Shown here piece by piece: positions 9,136-17,822 of a stretch of 64,000 bases of DNA. The notes under the pieces are model-generated. The model was not told where the DNA came from, ran no database searches, and saw nothing but the letters and a program-made list of their open reading frames with translations. The DNA lies in NCBI RefSeq assembly GCF_003470665.1, contig NZ_QRJZ01000005.1, positions 237 to 64,236 of the forward strand. The letters are read 5' to 3'. Every line of letters begins with the position of its first letter. Positions within the stretch are counted from its first letter, which is position 1. The stretch is from Collinsella sp. AM17-1. Lineage in GTDB: Bacteria; Actinomycetota; Coriobacteriia; Coriobacteriales; Coriobacteriaceae. Made by a program: the position numbers and the translations under genes.

Positions 9136-9187
9136 TGGAGCGGGCAACGGGACGTCCGCGTATTTGCTTCGCAAATCCGCACCGGCT
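9136..9187. repeat. 52-bp direct repeat, copy 2
   Basis: Identical to 9005-9056 with a 131-bp offset. Between the copies lies a further imperfect inverted repeat (AGACTTTG ... CAAAGTCT, about 9094-9124). Downstream is another perfect hairpin, ACAAACGC-TTC-GCGTTTGT (about 9222-9240). Confidence 0.9.
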
Positions 9188-9256
9188 TCAGGCGCCTGCC
9201 GGCGCCTTCGCCTGCTCGCTACAAACGCTTCGCGTTTGTTTTACGCTCGCACCCTG

Positions 9257-9272
9257 GCGGGTTCGAGTCCCG
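9257..9272 (+). repeat. inverted 16-bp copy of the tRNA-Gly T-arm
   Basis: GCGGGTTCGAGTCCCG reads on the plus strand exactly like the T-arm of the minus-strand tRNA-Gly at 9327-9401. No tRNA body surrounds it, so it is a displaced, inverted fragment. Confidence 0.8.
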
Positions 9273-9283
9273 GCGCTTTATTG

Positions 9284-9318
9284 AAAAAAGCACGGCACCG
9301 GAACGGTGTCGTGCTTTT
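9284..9318 (-). terminator. terminator of tRNA-Gly
   Basis: AAAAGCACGGCACC (9286-9299) pairs with GGTGTCGTGCTTTT (9305-9318) with one G-T pair; A-rich and T-rich flanks make it usable in both directions. It lies 9 nt beyond the tRNA-Gly CCA. Confidence 0.85.
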
Positions 9319-9326
9319 ACTTTTTC

Positions 9327-9401
9327 TGGAGCGGGCAACGGGACTCGAACCCGCGAGTGTCAGCTTGGGAAGCTGATGCCTTACCACTTGGCGATGCCCG
9401 C
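9327..9401 (-). tRNA. tRNA-Gly (anticodon TCC)
   Basis: A 75-nt cloverleaf: acceptor GCGGGCA/TGCCCGC, discriminator T, encoded CCA, T-loop GGTTCGAGTCC and anticodon loop CTTCCCA, giving TCC. Its 3' end is duplicated twice downstream (9005 and 9136) and its T-arm once in inverted form (9257), the mark of repeated recombination at this gene. Confidence 0.95.
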
Positions 9402-9414
9402 TTGTGTGTTGGCT

Positions 9415-9444
9415 AGTATAACGCGGTTGTCTTGTTCGATACAA
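9415..9444 (-). promoter_or_regulatory. probable promoter of tRNA-Gly
   Basis: On the minus strand TTGTAT (9439-9444) and TATACT (9415-9420) are 18 bp apart and lie just upstream of the tRNA-Gly 5' end, fitting a sigma-70-type promoter. Confidence 0.6.
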
Positions 9445-9698
9445 GGGTGGCGATGCTTGTTTTAGCTGTGGAGATTCGTTTGAAAATCGCATCAATTGTG
9501 GAGACGAGGACCTTTGGCCTCCTGTTCTCCTTATCTTCTACCCGCGCTTTTGCCTGATTGTTGTATTTGAGCTCAATTTGTCAGGAATTGGGCAAGCTTT
9601 TGGTCAGGCTCCGGTACTTACCCGCATGAACCTCGGGGGTAGCCTCATCCTACGCGTCGCAACCTCCCCATGCGGCGCACGAGGGATAAGGAGCAGCC

Positions 9699-12600
9699 AT
9701 GTCCAACGCACCCACGCACTCTGTCCACAGCGCAATCGCAACAGGTCCGCTGCTCCTGCTCCTCTTCCTGCTTTTCGGCTGTCTGGCACCGGGAGCCGCA
9801 TTTGCCGTCGATGGCTACGACCAGCTCGGCTTCCGCACTATTAGCGATGATTGTGGGCCCTTCTTCATCGGCAAGTATGAAGCTCAAGACGCCTCGATTG
9901 CCTACTGCATGAACCAGGAGCGCCCCGGCCCCACCAAGCCGGGCGGCCCATGGCTCAACTTTGATCAAGGCTGGGTGTGGCTCGACGACGAGTTCGCGGC
10001 AATCGTTTGTCACGGATATCCTACCGCCACGTCGTTTGGCGGTTACCATCTTTCACCCGATCGCGCCCGCGCCGCCACCCAGCTTGCCGTATGGATGCTC
10101 AACGGCACTACCCATGTCGACGGCACCTACTCCTACACAACCGCTCAGGGCAAAACCAAGAGCGGGCACTTTACCGCCGACAATGAAGTCGTGGCGGCTG
10201 CGCGGTGGCTCCACGACAGCGCAAAATCAGGAAGCATCAAAGCCGCTCCGCACCGCGCGCGGCGCTATATAGGAACCGTATCGGGCGGCAGCAAACGTCA
10301 AGACATGCTCTATGTACTGCCGGCGGTCTCTGTTTCCTTCCAAAAGCAGTCTGCAAACGCTGCCATTACCAGCGGAAACAATACTTATCAGTTTGACGGG
10401 GCAACATTCGATGTTTTTGAGAGCGCCAGCGGCGCGCGTGTCGGCACCGTCCAGATGGACAGCAACGGTCGAGCGCAGGCAACACTCCTACCCAACACGG
10501 CATACTACCTAGTTGAGACAACAGCGCCAGCTGGTTATATCCCCCTGCACGATCGCATTGCCTTTACCACGACGAATAACGGCGGATACGTCACCATTGA
10601 TGAACAACCCGGCACCATTACCTTGCGCATTGTAAAGCTCGACGCCGCAACGAATGCAGGCCCCCAAGTTGGAGCTTCGCTCGCAGGAGCAGAATTCGTG
10701 TGCGTATCGCAATCAACCCCTGGATGGACACAAACTCTCAGGACCGATGAAAGCGGTCGAGCTACCCTCACCGATGTCCCCCTGGGAACCTTTACCATCT
10801 ATGAATCGAAGGCGCCCGAGGGCTATTTGCCCTCCGGTGACAGTTGGTCTTACACCGTTGGAGCCGACCAACTCGGCGATTCAGGCGTGGTCGAGATCGA
10901 ATCTCGCGTTTCCAATATCCCCATTGCGTTTGACCTTGAGATTTCCAAATTCAAGGACTACGGCAATAGCGATCAATCCGGCCTGGAGCAGCCGGCAGGA
11001 GATGTTGTCTTTGAGGTTGTCAGTAACAGCTCTCAGCAGGTTGTTGGCACACTGACTACAAACATCTATGGCTTTGCCTCCACCAAAGACCAGCCCGAAG
11101 CATGGTTCGGCACAGGCAAGCGACCAGCCGGTGTCCACGGAGCCGTCCCATACGACCGCGCCGGCTACACGGTTCGTGAGGTTCCGGAAACCGTCCCCGA
11201 GGGTTTTAAACGTGCGGGGGAATGGACCGTCGAGGCCAATCAGATTTCCGACGGCGCCGAGCTTCAATATATCGTGGACAACCACGCTCTGTCGACGCAT
11301 CTCCAGATTGTAAAACGCGATGCCCAAACAGGCGCCTCTGTTCCCCTAGCCGGATTCACCTTCCAACTCCTCGACAGCAATCACAAACCTGTCTCACAAA
11401 CATGCTGGTATCCAGCACATAACGTAATGGACACCTTTACGACTGACGCGACCGGCACCGTCACACTGCCCGAATCGCTCGTGCCGGGCACCTATTATGT
11501 ACGCGAAACCTCGGCCAAAGAGCCCTATCTTGTCGGCGGAGAGATCGAGGTAAACATACCCGCCGATATAAACCTAACGCCCGTTGCAATCGTCTCGTAT
11601 TATGACCACGCCGCGACCGGAAACATCAGGATCGTTAAAACCGATGCCGTAGACGGCAGCAGCCTCGCGGGCGCCATCTTTGAGATCCGTGCCTCAGGTG
11701 ATATCGTGCGCCCCGACGGTAGCATTGCCGCGCTCGACGGCGAGGCTGTCGCTACCGTCACGACGGATGAAACTGGAGAAGCACGCGCGGACGACCTCCC
11801 GCTGGGATCTGGCACCGCACGCTACGAGGTTGTCGAGACTCAAGCGCCGACCGGCTTCTTGCTCGACCGGACGCATCATATCGTCGACCTTACCTATGCC
11901 GACCAGAAAACACCCGTTGTGGAAGCACGGCTTAACGTATCCGACGATTACACCAAGGTTGATATCTCCAAGGTCGATGCAAGCGGAGAGCAGGAAGTGA
12001 AAGGCGCACAGCTCACCTTATATGGTCCCGATAAAACCGAAATAGACTCCTGGACCTCATCCGACAAGCCGCACCGCATCGAACATCTTGCACCCGGCAC
12101 CTACTCGTTGCGCGAAACGATGTCTCCGCGGACCTATGACCTTGCCGAGGAGATAACGTTTGAAATAAAGGATACGAGAGAAGTCCAATCCGTCGCGATG
12201 AAGGATGCGCCCATCGAGATCAAAGGACAGGTCGACAAGCGTCAGGAACTTGTCCAACCTATCGGGAAGGGTCTGTTGGCTAACGGCGATGGAAAAAACC
12301 GCGGCGCGATGCAAACCAATACGGATGGGCTTTTCTCCTATACCATCGATGCTCGAAACGATTCCGCTACTTGGGTTGATGAGTTTACGATTACCGATGA
12401 TCTTGAGTGCGCCAAAGACGGCACGGCGAGATTCGTCTCAATCGAAACCCCCGTCGCCATCGGCGACCTCAACGGTCTGTGCAACGTGTGGTATCGCACG
12501 ACGCCGTTGGACTCGACAGACGTCGATGAGCCGGCAAACGCGACTCTTGGCGATGGGCACGAAAATCCTTGGCTTGAGTCCGACGAAGTAAAAGAGAGTC

Positions 12601-13130
12601 TGGGTGAAGATTGCCGCCTCGTCGATTACGACGGCTGGCACCTCTGGAAGGCGGATGTCTCGACCACGGAATCCGCCACACTCGAGGCGAAAGAACTCGA
12701 CCTTGCATCCAATACCGTCGTGACGGGCATTCGCATTGAATACGGTGCGTTAGCCGCCGACTTTACGACTCGAAGCGATACGGATTCTTGGACCCGTGAT
12801 GATCTCAAAGATGAGCACGACGACCTTGACGATGCCAAAGCAATCCTTGGCACAGATGCTCGGGGCGCAGTCGTGCACATGCAGGCAACGTCGGCTTACA
12901 CACCCCAAACTGCACTCACCAACAGCGCACGCGTCGATCTTTGCCGCAACGGCGGCGGCGATAAACTTGAGTCACATGACGAGGACAGTGTCATTCAACG
13001 CTGTACCCTACCGCAGGACCTACCGGCAACAGGATCAGCTCCCATCGCCGCTTGCATCACCGCGCTCCTGACCTCGGGTGCCGCAGCCCTATGGTTCGCT
13101 CGCCTTAGGTCAATCCCAAAGAAGCGCTAG
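9699..13130 (+). CDS. sortase-anchored surface adhesin with thioester and Cna-B domains
   Basis: The 1143-aa product has a signal peptide (to about residue 36, AFA), then a putative thioester domain in which Cys70 (AYCMNQ) and Gln128 (ATQLAVWML) would form the internal Cys-Gln thioester used for covalent attachment to host surfaces. About six SpaA/Cna-B-like domains follow (about 210-305, 315-410, 415-530, 535-630, 640-750, 752-845), each with a K-x-D strand and a late VxET or similar Glu as expected for Lys-Asn isopeptide bonds. A C-terminal region of unclear fold (845-1100) leads to an LPATG signal (1108-1112), a hydrophobic stretch and a basic tail. The ATG is preceded by AAGGAG. It stands alone on the plus strand among minus-strand genes; no sortase is nearby. 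Ligand unknown. Confidence 0.88.
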   Translation: MSNAPTHSVHSAIATGPLLLLLFLLFGCLAPGAAFAVDGYDQLGFRTISDDCGPFFIGKYEAQDASIAYCMNQERPGPTKPGGPWLNFDQGWVWLDDEFAAIVCHGYPTATSFGGYHLSPDRARAATQLAVWMLNGTTHVDGTYSYTTAQGKTKSGHFTADNEVVAAARWLHDSAKSGSIKAAPHRARRYIGTVSGGSKRQDMLYVLPAVSVSFQKQSANAAITSGNNTYQFDGATFDVFESASGARVGTVQMDSNGRAQATLLPNTAYYLVETTAPAGYIPLHDRIAFTTTNNGGYVTIDEQPGTITLRIVKLDAATNAGPQVGASLAGAEFVCVSQSTPGWTQTLRTDESGRATLTDVPLGTFTIYESKAPEGYLPSGDSWSYTVGADQLGDSGVVEIESRVSNIPIAFDLEISKFKDYGNSDQSGLEQPAGDVVFEVVSNSSQQVVGTLTTNIYGFASTKDQPEAWFGTGKRPAGVHGAVPYDRAGYTVREVPETVPEGFKRAGEWTVEANQISDGAELQYIVDNHALSTHLQIVKRDAQTGASVPLAGFTFQLLDSNHKPVSQTCWYPAHNVMDTFTTDATGTVTLPESLVPGTYYVRETSAKEPYLVGGEIEVNIPADINLTPVAIVSYYDHAATGNIRIVKTDAVDGSSLAGAIFEIRASGDIVRPDGSIAALDGEAVATVTTDETGEARADDLPLGSGTARYEVVETQAPTGFLLDRTHHIVDLTYADQKTPVVEARLNVSDDYTKVDISKVDASGEQEVKGAQLTLYGPDKTEIDSWTSSDKPHRIEHLAPGTYSLRETMSPRTYDLAEEITFEIKDTREVQSVAMKDAPIEIKGQVDKRQELVQPIGKGLLANGDGKNRGAMQTNTDGLFSYTIDARNDSATWVDEFTITDDLECAKDGTARFVSIETPVAIGDLNGLCNVWYRTTPLDSTDVDEPANATLGDGHENPWLESDEVKESLGEDCRLVDYDGWHLWKADVSTTESATLEAKELDLASNTVVTGIRIEYGALAADFTTRSDTDSWTRDDLKDEHDDLDDAKAILGTDARGAVVHMQATSAYTPQTALTNSARVDLCRNGGGDKLESHDEDSVIQRCTLPQDLPATGSAPIAACITALLTSGAAALWFARLRSIPKKR

Positions 13131-13137
13131 AGCGATG

Positions 13138-13178
13138 AAAAAGCGGGCGAGCCAGTCCCCCGGCTCGCCCGCTTTCAA
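13138..13178. terminator. strong bidirectional hairpin between convergent genes
   Basis: AAAGCGGGCGAGCC (13140-13153) pairs with GGCTCGCCCGCTTT (13162-13175). A T run follows on the minus strand, so it terminates the 13197-13415 side best, and it lies 7 nt past the adhesin stop. Confidence 0.85.
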
Positions 13179-13196
13179 TCATTTAAATCGCCGCAT

Positions 13197-13415
13197 CTAC
13201 TCTGCAGACGAAGATCCACCATCAACGATTGCTTGCTCGGACTCAGGAATCCCATCGGCACCCGTGCTCTGTTCTTGCTCCACCTCTTCGCTGATTGCGG
13301 AGGCGGGGGTCGAGCCCTTCGCGCCCACGATGTAGGCAGCTCCAAACCCTAACGCAATGGCAATCAAGGTCAAAATCACGTAGACAGGCCAATGGCGCTT
13401 AATATACGAAAACAC
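13197..13415 (-). CDS. small single-pass membrane protein, unknown
   Basis: The 72-aa product has a basic N-terminus (FSYIKRHW), one membrane helix (about 11-31) and an acidic, Ser/Glu-rich C-terminal tail. It follows the M28-like gene by 21 nt on the same strand and is probably co-transcribed with it. No family was recognised. Confidence 0.65.
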   Translation of the reverse strand: MFSYIKRHWPVYVILTLIAIALGFGAAYIVGAKGSTPASAISEEVEQEQSTGADGIPESEQAIVDGGSSSAE

Positions 13416-13436
13416 GTTGACTCCTTAGAGCTCCGT

Positions 13437-16400
13437 CTACGAACGGCGGATAACCTCGGTCACGACCTCGGATACCGTGGCAATGTTCGTCGGGTTGACA
13501 TTGTGGGGCAGGTCGTCCTCGGTACGAGCGCAAGCCAGACGCGTGCCGTCCACGCCGGCGATGGTGAGGGCTCGGCGGCTCGCCTCGAGCGCGGCATAGG
13601 CATCGGTCTTGGCATAGGGCATCTCGAGCGCGCCACAATCGACATGGAACGACTTGCACACCTTGCTGACCAGGTTCATGATGCGGCGATCGCCCTTGAG
13701 CAGCTGCTGTTCGCCCTCGACCGTCACCACCGAAAGCCTACCGGCGCCGACGGATTCAAGATTGATGAAGAATACGCCGCGGAGCTTGTCGCGATGTGAA
13801 GCCAAGAAGGCCTTCATACCAGCGCCATCACAATCCGAGGCGCCCGTTGCCACAAACCAGATATCGTGACCGAGCAGCTCATCATCGCCCATAGAGGCGA
13901 CAGCCGAGAGCATATCTTCGGAAGAAGCGCCGTCGGAAGACGTAGCGCCGCCCTTCCAGCCATCGTTATCGTCCTCGAAATTATCCCACGAACCGATGCC
14001 GCGACCGGACTTCTTGGCATCGTAATCGTCTTCGACGCCCAGCCAGTCACTCATGCTGTCCTGTTCGTTTTTCTTTTTACGACCGAACAGGCCGCCCAGG
14101 CCGCGCTTGCGAGACTTGGGTGCCGCCGGGGCGGGAGCCGAAATGGTCTCGATCGGCTGAGCGCCCGACACAACGGGCATAGGAGGCGCAACGGGTGCCG
14201 ATGTGGGTTCGGGACCCTGAGCGGTAGCAAAGGGGTCGTTGGCCTGTGCGGAGGGATCGGGAAGGTCGAACAGCGACGTGCGAGACGCAACGTTTGCCTG
14301 CTTCATCGACGGCAGCGACGGATCGGGGACCGAAGCCAGCGGAGACGAGGAAGGTGCAGGCGACGGAGCCGACGCCGGATCGGGAACATTCATCTGCGGA
14401 CGCGGTGATGCCTGGGAAGAAATCTGGGCCATAAGGGAATCGACCGTTTCGTCCTGGGTGGGAGCAACATCGGCAACCGTGGCACCGGAACCACTCGGGG
14501 TCGGCATGGTGAAAATCTGCGTGGAGTAAGGCCTCGACTCATCTATCTCGGGAGCCTCGGAAACCGCAGGCACTCCCTCCTGCTCGACCTCGGTCGAATC
14601 ATCTTGCTCGGCTGTCGCGTATTGCTCTTCGTCAAAGTTGGCCTCGACGGGCTCGTCCTCGGCGGCATCTTGGATTTCGGCAGCATCAATGGGCTCGTCA
14701 TCGTCTGCCGCGTCGTCCTGCTCATCGGAAGCAGGAAGGGGCTCGGCAATCGCGGTGCCTTGCTTTTCAAACGTTATCGTGGAATCGAACTTCGCGGCAT
14801 CAAACGACATGGTGCTATCGACGTGCTGCTGAGCCTCGAAAGACGTCGTCGCCTCAACAACATCCGCGGACGCCGGTTGCTGGGACTCAAAGGACGTCGT
14901 AGCTTCGGCAGCGTCGACGGGCCCGGACTGCATAGCCTCGTTCTGCTCGAACTCTTGCGCCGCGCGCTCACGTGCCGCCTCGGCTGCCTGCTGCTGAGCG
15001 ATAGCCTCCTGCTCGGCAGCCTCGCGTGCGGCAGCGCGCTTCTCCTCGAAATCGTCGACAAATTTCTTGCCCTTTGCAAGCGCACCCTTAAAGAAGTTGG
15101 AAGCGCCGGCGCCAATCGAAGAGAACGCGGATGCAATATCGGCATGGGGCGTTGCCGCGGGAATCTCGGCCGAGAAATCAGTATCGCTCTCGTAAGACAC
15201 GCGCCTCGGCTGTTCAACGTAATCGTCGTCAGACTCGTCCGCAACGTCTTGCGCCGGCGCGGCGGGAGCCAAAATGTCCAGTCCTGCCGCGGGATCAATC
15301 GCGGACACCGCCTCGGGCTCGGCAGCGGTAACCGCGGCAGACTCATCATCCACGGTGACAACGGGGGCAGGCTCGGGCTCAAACGTCGGCTCCTCGCCCT
15401 CCTCGTAATCGAGCGTGCAGGACTCGGGAAGCATTCCGAGCGCACGGATGGCATCCGAACCAAAGCGGATGTTGCCGGCGGCATTGCGATAGAGCTTGGG
15501 CTCGGCCGCGGCAGGCTCCTCCGCCGGCTCGGCAGCGGGAACCTCGTCATTGAACTCTTCGGCCTGGACAGCCTGATTCTGATCCTCGGGCACAATGGCG
15601 CCAATCAGCGTCTCGTCGGCAGACGCACCCTCAAAGCCCTCGATCTGCTCGTCGAAAGCCTCACCCTGTTCGGGCTCGGTCTGAGCGTCAGGAGCAGTCG
15701 GCTGACCGAACTCGTCCTCGGCGTAGGTAGGCTCTTCGTACTCGATGGTGTTGCCGTAGTCGTTTTGCTGCTGGGCCGCGGCATACTCCGCCGCTGCGCG
15801 CGCCATTTCTTCGGCACGACGCTTCTGCTCCCCAAAATAGGTATCGAACGGAACATCGTCGGGAAACTCGTTTTCGCCCTGGAAGGGAGCAACGTTGTCC
15901 ATGACGCCGAGCATGGCGGCGACAGAAGACTTGTTGCACACCGCGCCGGACGTATAGGGAAGAATGTGGCGGTTAGAGATGATGTTTGCCGCGTTGGCAA
16001 GTGCAACGAGGGAAGCGAGGATCGCGACAATCCACAGCAGAACCTTGAGCGCGCCGGGGAGCGGCAGGATACGCAGGATGGCAACGGCAGCGGGGGCAAC
16101 CGTGGCAACGGGCAACAGCTTGGCGATGAGCGCACGATACGAAGCATAAGGCTCGCGGGCGAGCAGCTCAGCGCGGGGAGAGTCGTAGTGTGCGACAACG
16201 ACCACCGGGCGGTTGCGCGGAGACGCAAGCGGGCCCGAGGCCTTGTGGTAGGCGATGACATTTTGGCTCACGCCCGTCTTGCCCAGGCGCGAAACCACGG
16301 GGTGGCCCGTGCGCTCGAGCACGTAGAGCACGGCACCGACAATGGCCAGCAAGGTGCCGACCAAGCCGATACCGCCGCCGATGCCCATCAGCAGGGCGCC

Positions 16401-16601
16401 GGCAAACGCAAGGATGCCGGTAACGGCAAATGCCAATCTACTGGGCGCCGGGGCATTGAACTCCTGAACCTCGGGATCAAAGCCGTGGTTGCGGAAGATC
16501 TGAGCGATATCCTCGGCAGCCAAGCGCTCTTCTTCGCTGCATGCCGGCGTAATGCCGGTGTTCTGCAGCAGGTGGTTAATATAGTTCTGGGTGTTCGCCA
16601 T
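13437..16601 (-). CDS. M28-peptidase-like membrane protein with a huge acidic insertion; probably inactive
   Basis: The 1054-aa product has two halves of an M28-like fold split by low-complexity sequence. Residues 1-240 contain four membrane helices (about 55-95 and 160-205) and AHYDSPRAE at 137-145, the first metal-ligand block of M28 enzymes. Residues about 240-900 are rich in Ala, Glu, Asp, Pro and Gln. The last 150 residues resume M28-like sequence (HDIWFVATGASDCDGAG, INLESVGAG, LPHNVNP). The usual NDN-type block is CNKSSVAAML and the usual Glu-Glu pair is Ser-Asp, so the metal site looks damaged. The ATG at 16601 has GGAG 6 nt upstream; the 50-residue upstream extension is not supported. 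Role unknown. Confidence 0.7.
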   Translation of the reverse strand: MANTQNYINHLLQNTGITPACSEEERLAAEDIAQIFRNHGFDPEVQEFNAPAPSRLAFAVTGILAFAGALLMGIGGGIGLVGTLLAIVGAVLYVLERTGHPVVSRLGKTGVSQNVIAYHKASGPLASPRNRPVVVVAHYDSPRAELLAREPYASYRALIAKLLPVATVAPAAVAILRILPLPGALKVLLWIVAILASLVALANAANIISNRHILPYTSGAVCNKSSVAAMLGVMDNVAPFQGENEFPDDVPFDTYFGEQKRRAEEMARAAAEYAAAQQQNDYGNTIEYEEPTYAEDEFGQPTAPDAQTEPEQGEAFDEQIEGFEGASADETLIGAIVPEDQNQAVQAEEFNDEVPAAEPAEEPAAAEPKLYRNAAGNIRFGSDAIRALGMLPESCTLDYEEGEEPTFEPEPAPVVTVDDESAAVTAAEPEAVSAIDPAAGLDILAPAAPAQDVADESDDDYVEQPRRVSYESDTDFSAEIPAATPHADIASAFSSIGAGASNFFKGALAKGKKFVDDFEEKRAAAREAAEQEAIAQQQAAEAARERAAQEFEQNEAMQSGPVDAAEATTSFESQQPASADVVEATTSFEAQQHVDSTMSFDAAKFDSTITFEKQGTAIAEPLPASDEQDDAADDDEPIDAAEIQDAAEDEPVEANFDEEQYATAEQDDSTEVEQEGVPAVSEAPEIDESRPYSTQIFTMPTPSGSGATVADVAPTQDETVDSLMAQISSQASPRPQMNVPDPASAPSPAPSSSPLASVPDPSLPSMKQANVASRTSLFDLPDPSAQANDPFATAQGPEPTSAPVAPPMPVVSGAQPIETISAPAPAAPKSRKRGLGGLFGRKKKNEQDSMSDWLGVEDDYDAKKSGRGIGSWDNFEDDNDGWKGGATSSDGASSEDMLSAVASMGDDELLGHDIWFVATGASDCDGAGMKAFLASHRDKLRGVFFINLESVGAGRLSVVTVEGEQQLLKGDRRIMNLVSKVCKSFHVDCGALEMPYAKTDAYAALEASRRALTIAGVDGTRLACARTEDDLPHNVNPTNIATVSEVVTEVIRRS

Positions 16602-16799
16602 GTGCGCTCCACATCCATAATCCGACAAATAGGCCCAATGCTTGCACATTAGAACCGTATATAGTCGAAAGTATACCCCGAGCGAGCGCAAACGACCGAA
16701 TTCGGGCCATCTTAACGCCCCGAGCGGACAAGGATATAGCCTAATCTCCATATCGGACTAAAATCATGGCAGCAAACCACCTTCTCATGCGAGGACTCT
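16602..16799. promoter_or_regulatory. divergent intergenic region
   Basis: This 198-bp gap separates the minus-strand M28-like gene from the plus-strand WYL pair and must hold both promoters. I could not assign firm -35/-10 pairs or an operator palindrome. Confidence 0.4.
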
Positions 16800-17822
16800 A
16801 TGACGGCAAGCGACGCGACCGCGACAATTAAAAAGGGGAATTCGGAGCCAAGTTTCGATAAAACGGCTCAGCGCATCCTCAATCTTTTCTTTGTGCTCAA
16901 CAGCTCCCCCGAACCGCTGACGACCGAGCAGATCGTCTTGGATTCTGACCTGGGATATGGCTCGGGCAATATCGACTCGGATAAGCGCAAGTTTCGGCGC
17001 GATCGTGACAAACTGCTCGAGCGTGGCATCTTAATCAAGGAGGTTCGCCCCGCCGGTGCGCAGGAGACCGAGGAAAGCTCGTGGACAATCGACCGCGAGC
17101 ACACGTTTGCTGCAGGCGGCCTCATCACCGCAGACGACGCCGATATCCTGCTCAACGCCATCGACCAGACGTTAGCGGCCGGCTCATCCACCTTTGCCGC
17201 GCCGCTTGCCGATATTCGCTCCAAGATTGCCTACCTCACCGGCATGTCGGCGGTGGACGATGCACCGATCCGCCGCTCTCCCACCGTCGATGCGGTATGG
17301 AGCGCCTTTGCCGAGCGGTGCGCGCTGCGATTTTTATATCAGAACGGACGCGGCGAGCAGAAAGAACGTACCGTCTGCGTCTACGGCATGTTCGAGCGCG
17401 AGGGCGTGGCGTACTTCTGCGGCCTCGACAATGTCACCGACGACATCAGGACATTCCGCTGCGACCGTATCGTTCGCGCCTGGCGTCCTTCGAAGGCCTA
17501 CGCCATCCCCGCGGACTTCAATCTCAACGACTATCTGTTCTTTGAATTCGATTTTGCCGACCGACCGCCCGTTGCAGCCACGTTCTCGTTCGCCCCTCAG
17601 ACGCAGATCGATATGATCAACGGCCTCACGCGCGGGCGAGGTGAGCTCGCACACACCGATGCGGGATGGACCTGGACCGTTGACGTGCGTGACCTTGAAG
17701 CCGCCGCCTCATTTTGCATGGCCCACGCCACGGACGGCATGAGGCCCATGGCCCCCAAATCGCTCAAGCAGGCGTGGAACCACCTCATTGAAAGGACGGT
17801 GCATGAGCATGCCCGTGCGTAA
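16800..17822 (+). CDS. WYL-domain transcriptional regulator (first of a PafBC-like pair)
   Basis: The 340-aa protein has an N-terminal winged helix (about 20-95, with a basic FRRDRDKLLERG segment) and a WYL-type core (about 165-260; RFLYQNG, YFCGLD and RTFRCDRIV blocks), followed by a WCX-like C-terminal domain. WYL proteins sense nucleic-acid ligands or damage signals. In actinobacteria PafB and PafC are two adjacent WYL proteins that activate DNA-damage genes; the arrangement here is similar, but orthology is an inference. The second WYL gene starts inside this one's 3' end (20-bp overlap). Confidence 0.85.
   Translation: MTASDATATIKKGNSEPSFDKTAQRILNLFFVLNSSPEPLTTEQIVLDSDLGYGSGNIDSDKRKFRRDRDKLLERGILIKEVRPAGAQETEESSWTIDREHTFAAGGLITADDADILLNAIDQTLAAGSSTFAAPLADIRSKIAYLTGMSAVDDAPIRRSPTVDAVWSAFAERCALRFLYQNGRGEQKERTVCVYGMFEREGVAYFCGLDNVTDDIRTFRCDRIVRAWRPSKAYAIPADFNLNDYLFFEFDFADRPPVAATFSFAPQTQIDMINGLTRGRGELAHTDAGWTWTVDVRDLEAAASFCMAHATDGMRPMAPKSLKQAWNHLIERTVHEHARA

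Noticed and set aside
9005..9187. CRISPR array
   Set aside because: Only two copies of a 52-bp repeat with no third repeat-spacer unit and no cas genes; the repeat contains a tRNA fragment.
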